NCBI GenBank assembly: GCA_903813345.2
Contig: CAIIXF020000007.1
Span: 4,717,730-4,781,729 of the forward strand
From: Owenia fusiformis
Lineage: Eukaryota > Annelida > Polychaeta > Sabellida > Oweniidae
Reading direction: 5' to 3'
Length of the DNA: 64,000 bases
Shown here: positions 1-11,300 of the stretch, one piece after another
Layout: every line of letters begins with the position of its first letter
How positions within the stretch are numbered: position 1 is the first letter of the stretch
Notes under the pieces: generated by a model
Seen by the model: only the letters and a program-made list of their open reading frames with translations
Databases searched by the model: none
Told to the model about the DNA's origin: nothing
Translations under genes and position numbers: made by a program

Positions 1-1684
1 CAGAGTCATCTTGGACAGAATCCTCAATAGAACAAGGCTGATCAGAAACAATGGGGTCTAATGATACCTTACCCCCAGCTAAATCATTGCCTAAAAGCAA
101 TGCGACTCCTTCAACAGGAAGTTGTGGCCTAACACCAACAATAACTGGCCCTTTGACTAACTCTGATGTGATATGAATACGATGGAGGGGAACTTTAGTA
201 AAACCTAATTCAATGCCTTGCATCAAAATATGGGTACCTGTGAATGACTCCTCAGATAAAGGAAGGACACCTTCTAATAACAAAGTCTGAGATGCACCCG
301 TGTCTCTAAGAATCTTAATTGGCTTTGAATTGGTACCATCACTTGACAATGACACAGATCCTTCCGACATGAAAGGCTTATAATCCTCCATAATATCACT
401 ATGAGTTGATTTCTCAGTATGAGTATATGAATCCCAAACAATGGGCTTTCTTGAAATGGGAACTGTAGCACAACCATTGGAATGAGCAGAACCAGACATC
501 TCTCTTCTATTCTTAATCCTATAGCATTCAGAAATAAGATGACCAGGCTTTTTACAATAGTTACAGGTGACGTTTGATTTTGGACCTGAAGAATTTGATT
601 GATCTGATTTTGAGCTAGAATTCTGTGATGAATTAGACTGGTCTTTTGCTTTGTTTGATGCATTTGATGATGAGGACTGATTTGATTTAGAGTCATATGA
701 AGGTTTGTTACCTTGATAACCTCTAAAGTTAGAATTACCTTTGATAAAACTACCCTTATGAGTAAGAGCATAATCATCAGACAGGGTGGCAGCTTGACTT
801 AAAGTTTCTACCTTGTGTTCATCTAAGTAAGTTCTAATGTGATATTGAACACAGTTTTTAAATTGTTCTATTAGCATAAGCTCTCTGAGCTTTTTAAATT
901 CTTCAGATACATCCTTAGAGACAAGCCACCTGTCAAAAAGCTGCTCTTGCTCTCGAGCAAACTCAACATGGGTTTGGTCACTCTGTTTGTGGGCATTTCT
1001 AAATTTCTGTCTGTAAGCTTCTGGCACTAGTTCATAAGCTTTAAGAATTGCATTTTTAATTAGGTCATAATCAGAGCATACTTCTGCTGAGAGAGAGGCA
1101 AATATTTCACTTGCTTTACCAATAAAAACACTCTGAAGCATAACTGGCCATGCAGATTTGGGCCAGTCTAGGCTCTGAGCGACTTTTTCAAAATGTGTAA
1201 AGTATTTATCAACATTTTTCTCTTGAAATTTAGGTACAAATTTGAGAAATTTTGAAGCGTCAAACCTATTTTCAAAATGTTGATGCATAGTAGCATGTTC
1301 ATCAGTTATTGATTTGGCTTCTATTTCAAGACGTTTTAATTCAATTTCTTGTTGCCTTTTTTCTCTTTCATTTTGCATTTCTAATTCTTTTTCTCTCAAT
1401 TCTCTAATTTCTCTCTCTTTTTGAATTTCTAACTCTTTCTCTCTTATTTCAAGCTCTTTGAGCTTAATAGGATCAACAGGGTCAACATGTTGGGCTGGCT
1501 GCTCAGGCAGAAGTGATTCTGCAACCAAATATTGAAGTACAAAGTTTTTAATTGTATCCTTTTTGTATGAGCTTTTGACTGACAGGCCAACATGTTTTGC
1601 AATTGCCAGAAGTTCAGTTTTCTTTAAATCGTCAAATTCCTCCAAAGAGGGCGCTTCTAAAAATGTCTCAACCTCAAAACTCAT
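1..1684 (-). CDS. Gag-protease polyprotein of LTR retrotransposon (partial)
   Basis: Start codon is the complement of 1682-1684; 561 codons are open to the window edge with no stop. The N-terminus begins MSFEVETFLEAPSLEEFDDL. Residues about 85-130 form a highly charged E/K/R-rich coiled coil. A segment containing YELVPEAYRQKFR resembles the SCAN-like capsid region of some Ty3/gypsy Gags. A serine/asparagine-rich linker follows, then a CCHC knuckle (C-N-Y-C then GH and C, encoded at 524-565) and a protease active-site motif DTGAS (290-304) about 75 residues downstream. Gag packages element RNA and the protease processes the polyprotein. Pol continues past the left edge. Family assignment beyond Ty3/gypsy is inference. 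Confidence 0.88.
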   Translation of the reverse strand, partial: MSFEVETFLEAPSLEEFDDLKKTELLAIAKHVGLSVKSSYKKDTIKNFVLQYLVAESLLPEQPAQHVDPVDPIKLKELEIREKELEIQKEREIRELREKELEMQNEREKRQQEIELKRLEIEAKSITDEHATMHQHFENRFDASKFLKFVPKFQEKNVDKYFTHFEKVAQSLDWPKSAWPVMLQSVFIGKASEIFASLSAEVCSDYDLIKNAILKAYELVPEAYRQKFRNAHKQSDQTHVEFAREQEQLFDRWLVSKDVSEEFKKLRELMLIEQFKNCVQYHIRTYLDEHKVETLSQAATLSDDYALTHKGSFIKGNSNFRGYQGNKPSYDSKSNQSSSSNASNKAKDQSNSSQNSSSKSDQSNSSGPKSNVTCNYCKKPGHLISECYRIKNRREMSGSAHSNGCATVPISRKPIVWDSYTHTEKSTHSDIMEDYKPFMSEGSVSLSSDGTNSKPIKILRDTGASQTLLLEGVLPLSEESFTGTHILMQGIELGFTKVPLHRIHITSELVKGPVIVGVRPQLPVEGVALLLGNDLAGGKVSLDPIVSDQPCSIEDSVQDDS

Positions 1685-1780
1685 TTTCAATTAATTGCTG
1701 TCTTCACAGTTAAAATTTACTAGTTTGGGATTTTGAATTTTGGATTTTGAAATATTTGACTTTTAGCTTGTTGTAGTTGT

Positions 1781-1798
1781 ATCCCGGACGAGCCCCCA
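1781..1798 (-). other. Primer binding site, tRNA-Pro type
   Basis: On the minus strand these 18 bases read TGGGGGCTCGTCCGGGAT, matching the tRNA-Pro-complementary primer site used by several retroviruses and LTR elements. It sits 5 nt inside the end of the LTR, as expected for priming minus-strand DNA synthesis. Confidence 0.9.
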
Positions 1799-1803
1799 AT
1801 TTC

Positions 1804-2588
1804 TGTTACGTTCGAAAATAACAGAAAGTAAAAACAGCAATTAAAAATATGATAACAATATATTTATATTTTGAAAACTAAATAATACAACAATAATATA
1901 AAGGAGGTTTAATACTTAAGTGATGTCCAATCAATGATACGGCTTATTCTTGATGTCGATAAATGTCGTTGACGATCCTTGAGAATGTTCCAGATCACGA
2001 AATGTTTCAATAATCGTTAATAGTTCTCCAATGTTTGTAATAATTCAATAATGTTCGTCGTAATCCTATAATGTTCGTATCCAATAATGTTTGATGATAA
2101 TCCACAAATGTTTATGATAATCCACGAATGTATATGATAATCCGTATATAGTGTGTGTTGTAATATATGTCCATATAAACTCCTCAGGTTGTGTGTTTAT
2201 AGTGTTATAAATGTTCCCAAAGTAGGTGTCTGTAATATTCTGCTAAGAAGATGTCTTTTGATCAACTTTGAAATTCTGCTAACAGCCCAAATCAGCTCTC
2301 TCATTATATAGTGCAAAGGCAAAGTCCAGATGTTTCAAGAAGTTACAATTTCTGGAAATCAACACTGATTGGACATCTTAAGTCACATGATTCAATCTTG
2401 ATTTAATGATTATAGTTCCAGTACTTTCTAGAAGGCCAATGGTTAATGAGTCATTCAGTTCAGTTATGTTTACAAGATATAATGTCATTGTGACCTTGAC
2501 CTAAGATCTCTAATGAAGATCAGTTACAGTATATGCATATTGATAAACTAAACTTAATGTGAATATAATAGAATATAATACTGTAACA
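1804..2588 (-). repeat. 5' long terminal repeat of the gag-pro element
   Basis: It is bounded by the 6-bp inverted ends TGTTAC (1804-1809) and GTAACA (2583-2588), next to the primer binding site. It contains short direct repeats of the type AATCCACAAATGTTTATGAT around 2060-2140 and a TATA box near 2305. The partner LTR is outside the window, so length and identity cannot be checked against it. Confidence 0.8.
2301..2310 (-). promoter_or_regulatory. Probable TATA box of the LTR
   Basis: On the minus strand the sequence reads TATATAATGA followed by GAGAG. Its position inside the LTR, about 500 nt before the primer binding site, fits a U3 promoter with transcription starting near 2275. Confidence 0.45.
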
Positions 2589-2832
2589 ACAGGCGTAAAG
2601 TTACGGCGTTAAAATGATTAATTACGGGCGTTAAGACGGTTATTTTACACGCGTTGAGAAATATCTTCACGCCTGTCGAGTTTATTTTTAGCGCCGTAAG
2701 TGATACGATCGGTTTGTGTTCGTATTTTGGCGCGCATAGTTTTGTGAATAAGACAGTATCATATCGCAAACGCATGCATTACGACAGGTTTTCGGGTTCG
2801 TATTTGTTTACGTCATACGTATTTACTATGTA

Positions 2833-3677
2833 GGGGAACATGGGGCAAAACGGCCCTGTGGGGCAAAGTGGCCCATCGAAATATCTTTTGAACTACAAAA
2901 AGATGGTTCTTCAAAAGTCACATAATCGAATTTTGAAATTTCCGCCACCTTCTCGACCGCCCATTTTTAACCAAGCAGCGTCTCGCTTTACGTAAGAGAT
3001 AATTCTAATTTTCACTCTCTTTTTTGCAAATTACCCCTCCCACGATAATCTCTAAAAAATCCGGTAACAATAGAATATCGCTTTGATTTAACATTTTACA
3101 TAGAGTATGCATATTTATTCTTTATTTGTAAAAATTTCGAGCTTCAAATATTAGGCAAATTAAAATGACGTCTTTCGGAAAATTCATATGTCTTTGGGGC
3201 AAAACGGCCCACACATGTTATAACATACAAAAATCCTTTTGTACAAGAACAATTGGTTTTCAAATATAACGATTTTAACATTTGGTTTGTACCTTATTTC
3301 CCTCCGACACATATCGAATGGCTAGAATTATTGTAGCCGTTAAGAATATTTTATCTGTCAAAGGTTTGAACGTCTGAGATAAGATGTGTGTGGACGAGTC
3401 TTGCAATTGATTAATTTTGCTTTTAAAACCCATGTAACAGAGGGTGGGCCGTTTTGCCCCGCCCATGGGCCGGTTTGCCCCTCTCCCGACATTATTTTTA
3501 ACCATTGAAAAATCACAGAAGATAGTCCTAAGCAAGTATAAAACATTCGAAAAATGTAAACCACAACCCATTAATAAAGTGGAACATCAAAGTGCGTGAT
3601 GATTGACAGATAAGGAAATACCTCGTATGGAACAACTCAAAATTAAATTTTTAGGGCCGCTTTGCCCCAGGTTCCCT
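2833..3677. mobile_element. MITE-like element with GGGGCAAA terminal inverted repeats
   Basis: The left end reads GGGGAACATGGGGCAAAACG and the right end, reversed, AGGGAACCTGGGGCAAAGCG. TA dinucleotides flank both sides (2831-2832, 3678-3679), consistent with a TA target duplication. The GGGGCAAA(A)CGGCC motif recurs just inside the left end, near 3196, and twice near 3446-3483. No transposase frame is visible; the minus-strand frames at 3275-3571 are repeat-derived. Confidence 0.75.
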
Positions 3678-3679
3678 TA

Positions 3680-6343
3680 CAGTACAATGGCTTCATGAAT
3701 AAGCCCTCTGTATTAACTTCTTCACGGGCGTAAATTTACGCCTACACTGGCGTGCATACAAGGCTTTAAAAGCGTGAGTTTTTAGTTCAAATGTTTGAGT
3801 ATCCTTTTTCATTGAAACACCCGGCCATGGGGATATTAGCAATCAAGAAACTCAGGTACTCACTCGAGAAGTAAGTAGAATGCTGATGGCGCTTCGGTTG
3901 GTGCTGTCGGCCAAAGTAGCCCAGGGGCTACAGGACTGCCTCCCACAGTCTTTCCTCTGCATTGTTTGTTGACGAGGGCTTGTATTTTATCTCTTCGTCC
4001 CCAACTAACGTGCGTACCTGCGTTGATTGACGTAAACAAGATATGTGACATTGAACATCTGTGTCATGGGGACAGCCTAGCATGAGGTAGCAAAGGTGGA
4101 TGTCTTAATTTATGCTCTTTGAAGCTTGAACTCAAAATTGTTGTCAAATTAAGAAATAACAGCAGATATAAAAGATGAACTCATAAAATTTGTGTATTCC
4201 CCGAAATGCATTGTTTTTAGACGATCTCTGACATTTAGCAAAATAACTAACAGAATAAAAAGAAGAGTTTTTTCAAGATTGCTCTCTTTCTCTTACTTGT
4301 TTTTTGATAATTTAAGTACTTACCAACCAGTACGAATTAAATTAGCATTAGACTATACGCCTGCATTTTAGAATTTTAGTAGAAGATCAGTCCTCTTAGA
4401 ATAAGCTATATCTTGGTATTCCATTCACCCATAATCTTTGTAGCTTGTAATGACTGTACTATATGAAGTACGTAATTGGTTATTCGACAATTTACAAGGT
4501 GGCTGAAAAGAGTGGAAATACACTTTTACGCATAAAGCCTGATAGAAAGTAATGTTTAAAGTACAATCGTGAAAACTACAATAAACTGTACTACTATTTT
4601 GTCGTATTTAATCATTAATATCAACGTTCAGCTGATTTAAAGGAATAGAAAGAGATTTTTTGAAATTTTTATCTTCAATCTTTTTGAATGCTGAAAATTG
4701 AATCAAGATATTTTCAGTATTTGGTATCTCGATTTTTGGTGTTTGAAGTTTAGTTTTTGCTTTTCGGAATTGTTTTCTCGCACTTTGATTTGCATTAACG
4801 CTAGTTTTTAATTTGATTCAAACATGAATCAGACGTATAAGTGGTCATTTGAAATATCAAATAAACAAAATTGAACAAAAACTCGAGTTGACAAGTGTGA
4901 TATCAAACAACAAATGATTTATCAACCATAGAATTGAAAGAGTGAACAAAAATTTGAAAAAAAGTTCGAAACAAAAAGTGAAAATCAAACAAGTAGATGA
5001 AATATCAAGCATAAAACTGAAAACACTAAGTTGATATTCCAAGAAACCCGAAATGTAGTCCCTGTTTTCCCATGTTCCAGTGTGCCTATAATCATTAGAA
5101 TATATGATAGGAATCGTATGGAGATTACACCAAAACAGAAATATCGCAGCTTGCAATTTCACACAATGAACCACATTATTCTAGCGTTTTTTGGGTAAAT
5201 GTATATTCTTATTGGGACACATCTTGGATTACCAAAGGTATGAAGTCTTCATATTGAAAATCAAATTGGTAAACGAGTATGATTGGGACACCCTGTATCA
5301 GTTAGTCCAAATGTTATGTACACTCAGTATACATATTTAGAATTTCCTGTATTTAATTGCTTTGTAATTAATAAATAGTGTTAATGTTCCATGGTAAAAT
5401 TTGCGGAAATTTATATTTGTGTAAGCCTAATTATGTTCTGGTTCAAAGAGGATTGGATCCCAGAATGCAATCTCGTTATTTTCCAATGAAAATGTCCAAT
5501 GGCGATTGTCAGACAATAAACCGGTATGAAAGAAATGATGGTCCCCCAGGGATTATGGTGCCCTTTCTTAACGTCCCTTACTGGCCCTGATTGCGTATAA
5601 GATGATGAGGGAAAGAGTTGTATTTAGGTCACCATATAAATCAATGGAGAGTAGGACCATCATTTGATAGGACCTCCTACCCTTTTAAACCGGCAATAAA
5701 CAGGCTAAAAAATCTTAATCAGCAATCCAAAAGATTTGAGATAATATCTTAATCACTTCTTGTTTGTTTTGACTTTTTTGCTACCCAATGACACTAAAAA
5801 TCGTCATTCAAAATCTGAAGTTAAGAAATGGCCGACTGTTTAATTTTTAATTTCGTAATTAAGACACAAGGGTTTGTTCGTGATTTAACCTCTTCCCCAT
5901 GTTCCCAACACATATATTTTGAAATTTCAGCTTTTATATATATGTTCCTCACACTGGACATCTTGCTTCATCAAGCTTCTGACCTATCCTCGACGATTGA
6001 GCGTGGGAACCGACGATGCACACTGGAGGGCACAACATTAAGCGGTGACAGTTCTATCGGTACAAAGAAACAGCATTTACATAACATTCACTGAGATCCG
6101 AGTCACTTCAGTGAAGATTCACTTCGTATAGGCGCCGCAGACACTTGGCAAGGGGAAATCAGCTTCATTCAGACGATCCAATGATCAACTTCTGAAAGAT
6201 GCCTAACTGGCCGTGCTCAACTCGCACCACAGTGAGCATAACTACCCAATGTGAATGGTTGTGAAATACAAGTCGTTCACAAAAAGGTGTAAGTACAACA
6301 TTTTACATGCTTGGTGAACATTTTGATATAAAATCTATCTACT
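3680..6343. other. Intergenic stretch without recognised genes
   Basis: No exon, RNA gene or clear element is recognised here. The first 100 bases (GGGCGTAAATTTACGCC near 3724) resemble the sequence at 2583-2660 in inverted form, so an older element may enclose the GGGGCAAA element. Short open frames at 3860-4051, 4857-5174, 5378-5590 and 5828-6094 show no domain, splice or family signal. Confidence 0.5.
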
Positions 6344-6348
6344 AGTAA

Positions 6349-7603
6349 CACGATGCCCATGTCAAGCAGCGTGCCTACTAGGCACGCAGTTCGAAACTCT
6401 GACAAACTGCGCGCATATTTCAAAATTGAAGACGGGGAGGACACGACTCCCAAAAAGAGCCAAAATACGAAAGATACAAGGTTAGTCTCGTTCTATAGAT
6501 AGTACCATTCTGTGAAGATGAACTTAATTTACTCTTAGTACTCAATGTTTTTCCCGATGTTAACCTAGTTATCTCAATATAAGGGTCTTGAGTAACTTCT
6601 GTGCTCAAAATTTACAGTGTAAAGTTATATCTTTGTATTTTTATCGTCATATGCCGTTTATTTAGCCATTGTGTCTGTGTATGCTAGAATATATAGGATC
6701 ACTCCATCTGATTAAAGCAGCATAGTTTGTGTTCAAGACGATAATACGCCATAAACGGGATTTAAACATTTTTCTTGTCAAACTGCGCGCCTATATTCAC
6801 ATGTATTTCCCAAACTGCGTGCCTAATAGTTCCAAACTTGCCTATCCAAGCTTGTTTTGTATTAGAAAACGTAAGCGCCATATTTAAGGCACATATGTTT
6901 CTAATAGTAGAACCCTATAATTGAAACACTATGAGAGTCCATCCACCAAATGGTGATCTGAAAATAAAATACTTTCTTTCGTTCCCAACTTAATTGTCAC
7001 TTCTATTATACATTTTGACTTTCAATATGAAAATCTCATAAAATCTGACGATAAAGCAAAATTTCCAAAGCTATATGAAAAACACCTTTACGTGCCTCTG
7101 TAAAAATTTCAATGATAATATGTAGTTTTAATAGTGTATGCGCACAGTTTATAATTTCTGGCTAAAATAGGCGCGCAGTTTGTGGTTTATTTCTTTTTAA
7201 TCTCCTGATTATCTGTTTTATCTCGAAATATTTTGAATTATACGTGATAAATGCGTAAGGAATTAAATATAAAACGAGTCTAAAGTATTTGTCATTTATG
7301 TTTAAAGTGCTAGATCGATTTACGTATAAATTCCCGTTAAATCAGTGAAGAAAATGCCATTAATCTGCTTATGTTTTAAAACTTAGATTCATTTGCACAT
7401 AGTTTTTGCTAGTATTTGCAAGATTTGTATATTCGCCACAGAATGAACGCATTGAACAAGAAAACAATGCAGGATAAATGTCCTTAAATTATGTTTCAAA
7501 ATACAGACTACAACTTAAATGATGCAATGTTGTTAGGCACGCAGTTTGTGATCGAAACAAACTGCGCGCCTACTTAGGCGCGCAGCTTGACATGGGCACC
7601 GTG
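6349..7603. mobile_element. CAC-ended MITE with reiterated AAACTGCGCGCCTA motif
   Basis: The terminal inverted repeats are CACGATGCCCATGTCAAGC on the left and CACGGTGCCCATGTCAAGC on the right when reversed (one mismatch). They are flanked by an exact 5-bp duplication AGTAA (6344-6348 and 7604-7608). A motif close to CAAACTGCGCGCCTA recurs in both orientations near 6365-6415, 6780-6830, 7170 and 7535-7585. There is no coding capacity. CAC ends with 5-bp duplications occur in Transib and in hAT5-type elements; which applies here is not determined. Confidence 0.8.
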
Positions 7604-8066
7604 AGTAACATCATAAACTGCAAGGACGTGGGTGTACTCCCTCAAAACTACGAATTCAATTTTTAATGCAGCATAATTTCACAAGTTTATCAAATTGATA
7701 TGCATTTTAAATAGGTTATCATGTTGATTTTGGATACTTCAGCCAATAACATATGATATTTCAACTCTCTTGAATGTCTAGTACAGGATTGTACGCTATG
7801 TGTTAAATACAAACGAAATATGGAATTCGTTCGGGTTAGGATGAACTTTAATTTTCAGCTACTAAAGAGAGAATTACATTTGTATCTATCTGTTTTGCAT
7901 TGTGTGAAGGTTGCTTGAAGGGGAAGTGAAATAAATGTGGTGCTCGTATAAACATAAAAAATATACTGACTGCTTGATCATTAAAGGAGTATAATTACAA
8001 TATACTGAGAAAAGAAACAACCAACTTCGTTTTTATGAAATATCAGGATCGACAACTAGCAAAAAC
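7604..8066 (+). promoter_or_regulatory. Upstream region of the P450 gene
   Basis: 463 bases lie between the CAC-ended MITE and the P450 start codon. An AT-rich segment, CGTATAAACATAAAAAATA, near 7945-7965 could serve as a TATA-type element about 100 nt before the ATG, but nothing more specific is visible. Confidence 0.3.
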
Positions 8067-8331
8067 ATGGTCCCAGTCCTTGTTGCAATTGCACTGGGGC
8101 TGCTTCTCGCATACATCTGGAATAAAACACGCAGCAAACTGACTCATATACCAGGACCAACAGGTCTACCGATACTTGGAAATACCCTGGAAGTTGGAAG
8201 CTCCTTCAAGCTTATATGCAAGATGGAAGAATGGGCAAGAAAATATGGCGATGTTTTCAAGTTTAATATATTTGGGGATGAGATTGTAGTCGTTAGCGGG
8301 TCCGCAATTGGAGAGGTACTAGTAACAAAAG
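8067..8331 (+). CDS. P450 exon 1 (anchor and proline hinge)
   Basis: Encodes the membrane anchor, the IPGPTGLP hinge and the A-helix/beta-1 region ([17 protein letters not shown]). It ends one base into a glycine codon, before GTACAG. Confidence 0.92.
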
Positions 8332-11300
8332 GTACAGAATTTTATGGTTGTTACAAAATAGTAAATGTCCTGCACTATCCGCACTGTCCGAATGGGGTCG
8401 GGGGGGGGGGGAGCGGGTGGTCTTGGCCAGTGGTGCTGTATCATTATTCTGATACTCATAGCATCTTTCTGTTTCACCTGAAACATCTCAGGGCTGAGAA
8501 GGAATGATATGTCATGGTTTATCATGATGCTGTATCATCTTTATAATTGACATTCGAGGCAATCACTTTCTTATTTACATTGTCTACCTGGAAAGAATTT
8601 CGAGAGGAAAACCTTTTATCATTCTCATTATTTTTATCAAACTCTGATTTGTCGAACACCCACAATTTATAACTAACTTAGAAGAATTTGTCAAATGCAA
8701 TATTGAATCTTTTGGTATCTTTCAGTAGATGGTACATAAATATTTTAAGCATAATAAAAACTTATTTTCAACCTAGATAGACCAGCAATATTACTTAATT
8801 TTGGAAGTTTAGCATTTAGAATATATTTAAATACAAAAATTGACAATTTTGAAAATATATTTTGCCACTTGAGTGGCAGCTCTAAGCGTATCATCGTGAC
8901 ATCACACATTTAAATAAATGCTTTATGCTATGTTTGCATAAAAATCATATTTGTTTAATCTGAACTCAAATTAAATTATACTTTCGTTTGCCAGATCTAA
9001 TAATAAAATAATTCATGAGCCTTTGACATTTTTAAATTGATACTATTTATAATTATGTTTCAAGATTCATTCGGTTTTATCAAGTTTAGTAACTTTAATT
9101 CTACCCCACTGCTGAAAATCAATGGTGGGGGTATAAAATCTATTTTCTCACAAAAACGGATAGTTGAAAATATTTTAAATGTATTTACTCAATAAGAAAA
9201 TATTTCCAGGGAGTGAATTTGCTGGACGACCGAAATATCCTTGGTTTGAAAAACTAGAAGGAGGTGAGACCCATTTATTTATGCGTGAATATGACCCTAA
9301 ATTACGCTTCATTCGTAAGTTGGTCCACAGAGGTCTTCGACAGTATGGTGAAGGTGTGGACAGAATTGAGTCTATTTCTGTGGTAGAGATCAGTAAATGT
9401 TTAGATAATATAGAGAGAGAGGATGGAGCAGATTTTGACCCGTTCACCTACATACATCATGCTGTCAGTCAGGTTATGAATACAATGGTAAGCTTAGGAA
9501 ATAAAGTATTTATCTTTCAATTACTTTAAACAGGATGTATTTCTCTTCATATAGATGGTAGGAATGGAGCATTGCATTCGTTCGATTTCACTTCTTAAAA
9601 GAGAACTCCATAGTTTATAATACTCCAGTAAAAACTAAATGAAAAATTGCAATACTTATTAAACCTAGTGCAACAAATGCATATTGATGAGGTTAAAGAC
9701 ATCGAGAATCTAGAAACATTTAAGTAGTGGAAAACATGTAAAATCACTATTCGTACCCCCTGGTCTTATTTTATCAGTACTATGATAACCATTTATATTT
9801 TCTGTTGGGTGCCTCCAATCATATTCAAATTTTCAGGGATTATACATCAATAGTTAGTTGTCATGAAAAGTTTGATCTTGATTGGTCAATTGGTTACCAT
9901 GGCAACATAATTTAATTGCAAAATATTGTAAATATTAAGGATAAATCTACCGTTTCCCTACAAACAGATGGTAGGTTGTCATTTTTTAATTTTTCAAAAT
10001 GAACACAAAGTTGAGCTCAAAACATATTGAAGGAGTTTACAACAAAATAACATGATAAATATATGAATACAAGGCCACTGGCGGATATGGGGGGGGGGCA
10101 GGTAAATTGGCCTTGTAGGGCCTTATTTGTTAATTTTAGGCCAAATTTTGAAGAAAATGGGCCTCAAAATTTCAAAATTTGGGCCCACTTTTGGGTTTTT
10201 GGGGCCCAGAAGTTTTTTTCTCAGACCACAAGTTTGGGCCCCCCCCCCCCTTGTTGGTTCCCAGATCCGCCCCTGACTCATGTTTGATAACTACTGCTCA
10301 ATTTACCACAAAGTGGGCGTGACACTTTTTGTTATTACAATTCCAAATAATTTTATGTTGACAGAATCATATTTACAAGGGTCATGAATACATATGTTAT
10401 TATCTGGTATGGTGAGTCTAAATATCTTTTGTCAATTGGTCGCCATAGTAACACAACATAATGTATGTAAATCGTGGGTAGAGGTCATTTTGGCAACCAC
10501 TATTCCTTAACAAATTATTGCATTCATCCTTAAGAACTGCTATACCCATTGTAACCACTCTGGAGGTTATATGATCCCAGATTCTTGGAGGCTGTATCCC
10601 TTGTAGACTATGGAGACTATACCATCTTAATCTCTTGGAGGCTATACCATCTCAGACTCTAGTAGGCTGTACTATCGTAGACTCGTGGAGGCTGTACCTA
10701 TCTTTGACTCCTGACTTTCTTAGAAAGCATAGATCACTGTGGCTGTACTATCTTTGTACTATCTTTGGCTCTAGAGGCTGAATCCAAATTATACTCTAAA
10801 GCTATACCATAATAGTCTCTGTAGGCTGAATTCATATTATGCTCTGGAGGTTGTACCATATTAGACTCTGTAGGCTGTATCAATTTTAGATTATAGAGGC
10901 TGGGCTATCTTAGACTCTTGATCCCATGTTATATCGAGAGGCTGTACCATCTTATGGTCGGAGGTTGTAAATCTTAGATGACCATTGTGAATTGTTGTGT
11001 TTTATGGATTATGATGATGGCTTTTGCGAAAGGATGTTGACCCTTTGAATTGCCTATGGACTTCGAGACTGGATTTTATCTATCCCACATCATTTGAGAC
11101 TGAATACTCTTTTATCATGTTTATGAGTACTAGTATCTACAACTATTTTTGATGTTATGACTATTGGTTATCAATTTTTCTTCAACATGTATTGTAATGA
11201 CTTCAGTATGAATGAAATGTCCCTTGGTGTTCTGGTCCTGGATTGTGATATAGGTTCTCGATTGGAGGGGGGAGGGGGTGTTAGACATGGTTTCTTTTCA

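Larger units (their letters stand above)
1..2588 (-). mobile_element. LTR retrotransposon, 5' part (LTR, PBS, gag-pro), truncated by window edge
   Basis: The element reads on the minus strand. From its 5' end it has a 785-bp LTR (2588 to 1804), a 5-nt gap, an 18-nt tRNA-Pro-type primer binding site, a leader, and a long open frame starting at 1684 that is still open at base 2. The frame carries a SCAN-like Gag segment, a CCHC zinc knuckle and a DTGAS aspartic protease motif. Reverse transcriptase, integrase and the 3' LTR would lie to the left of base 1. The gag/protease order and PBS fit a Ty3/gypsy-type element. The open 561-codon frame suggests a young copy. Confidence 0.9.

Noticed and set aside
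274-777. 167-codon minus-strand frame
   Set aside because: It overlaps the gag-protease reading in another frame and is low-complexity; the gag frame has the zinc knuckle and protease motifs.
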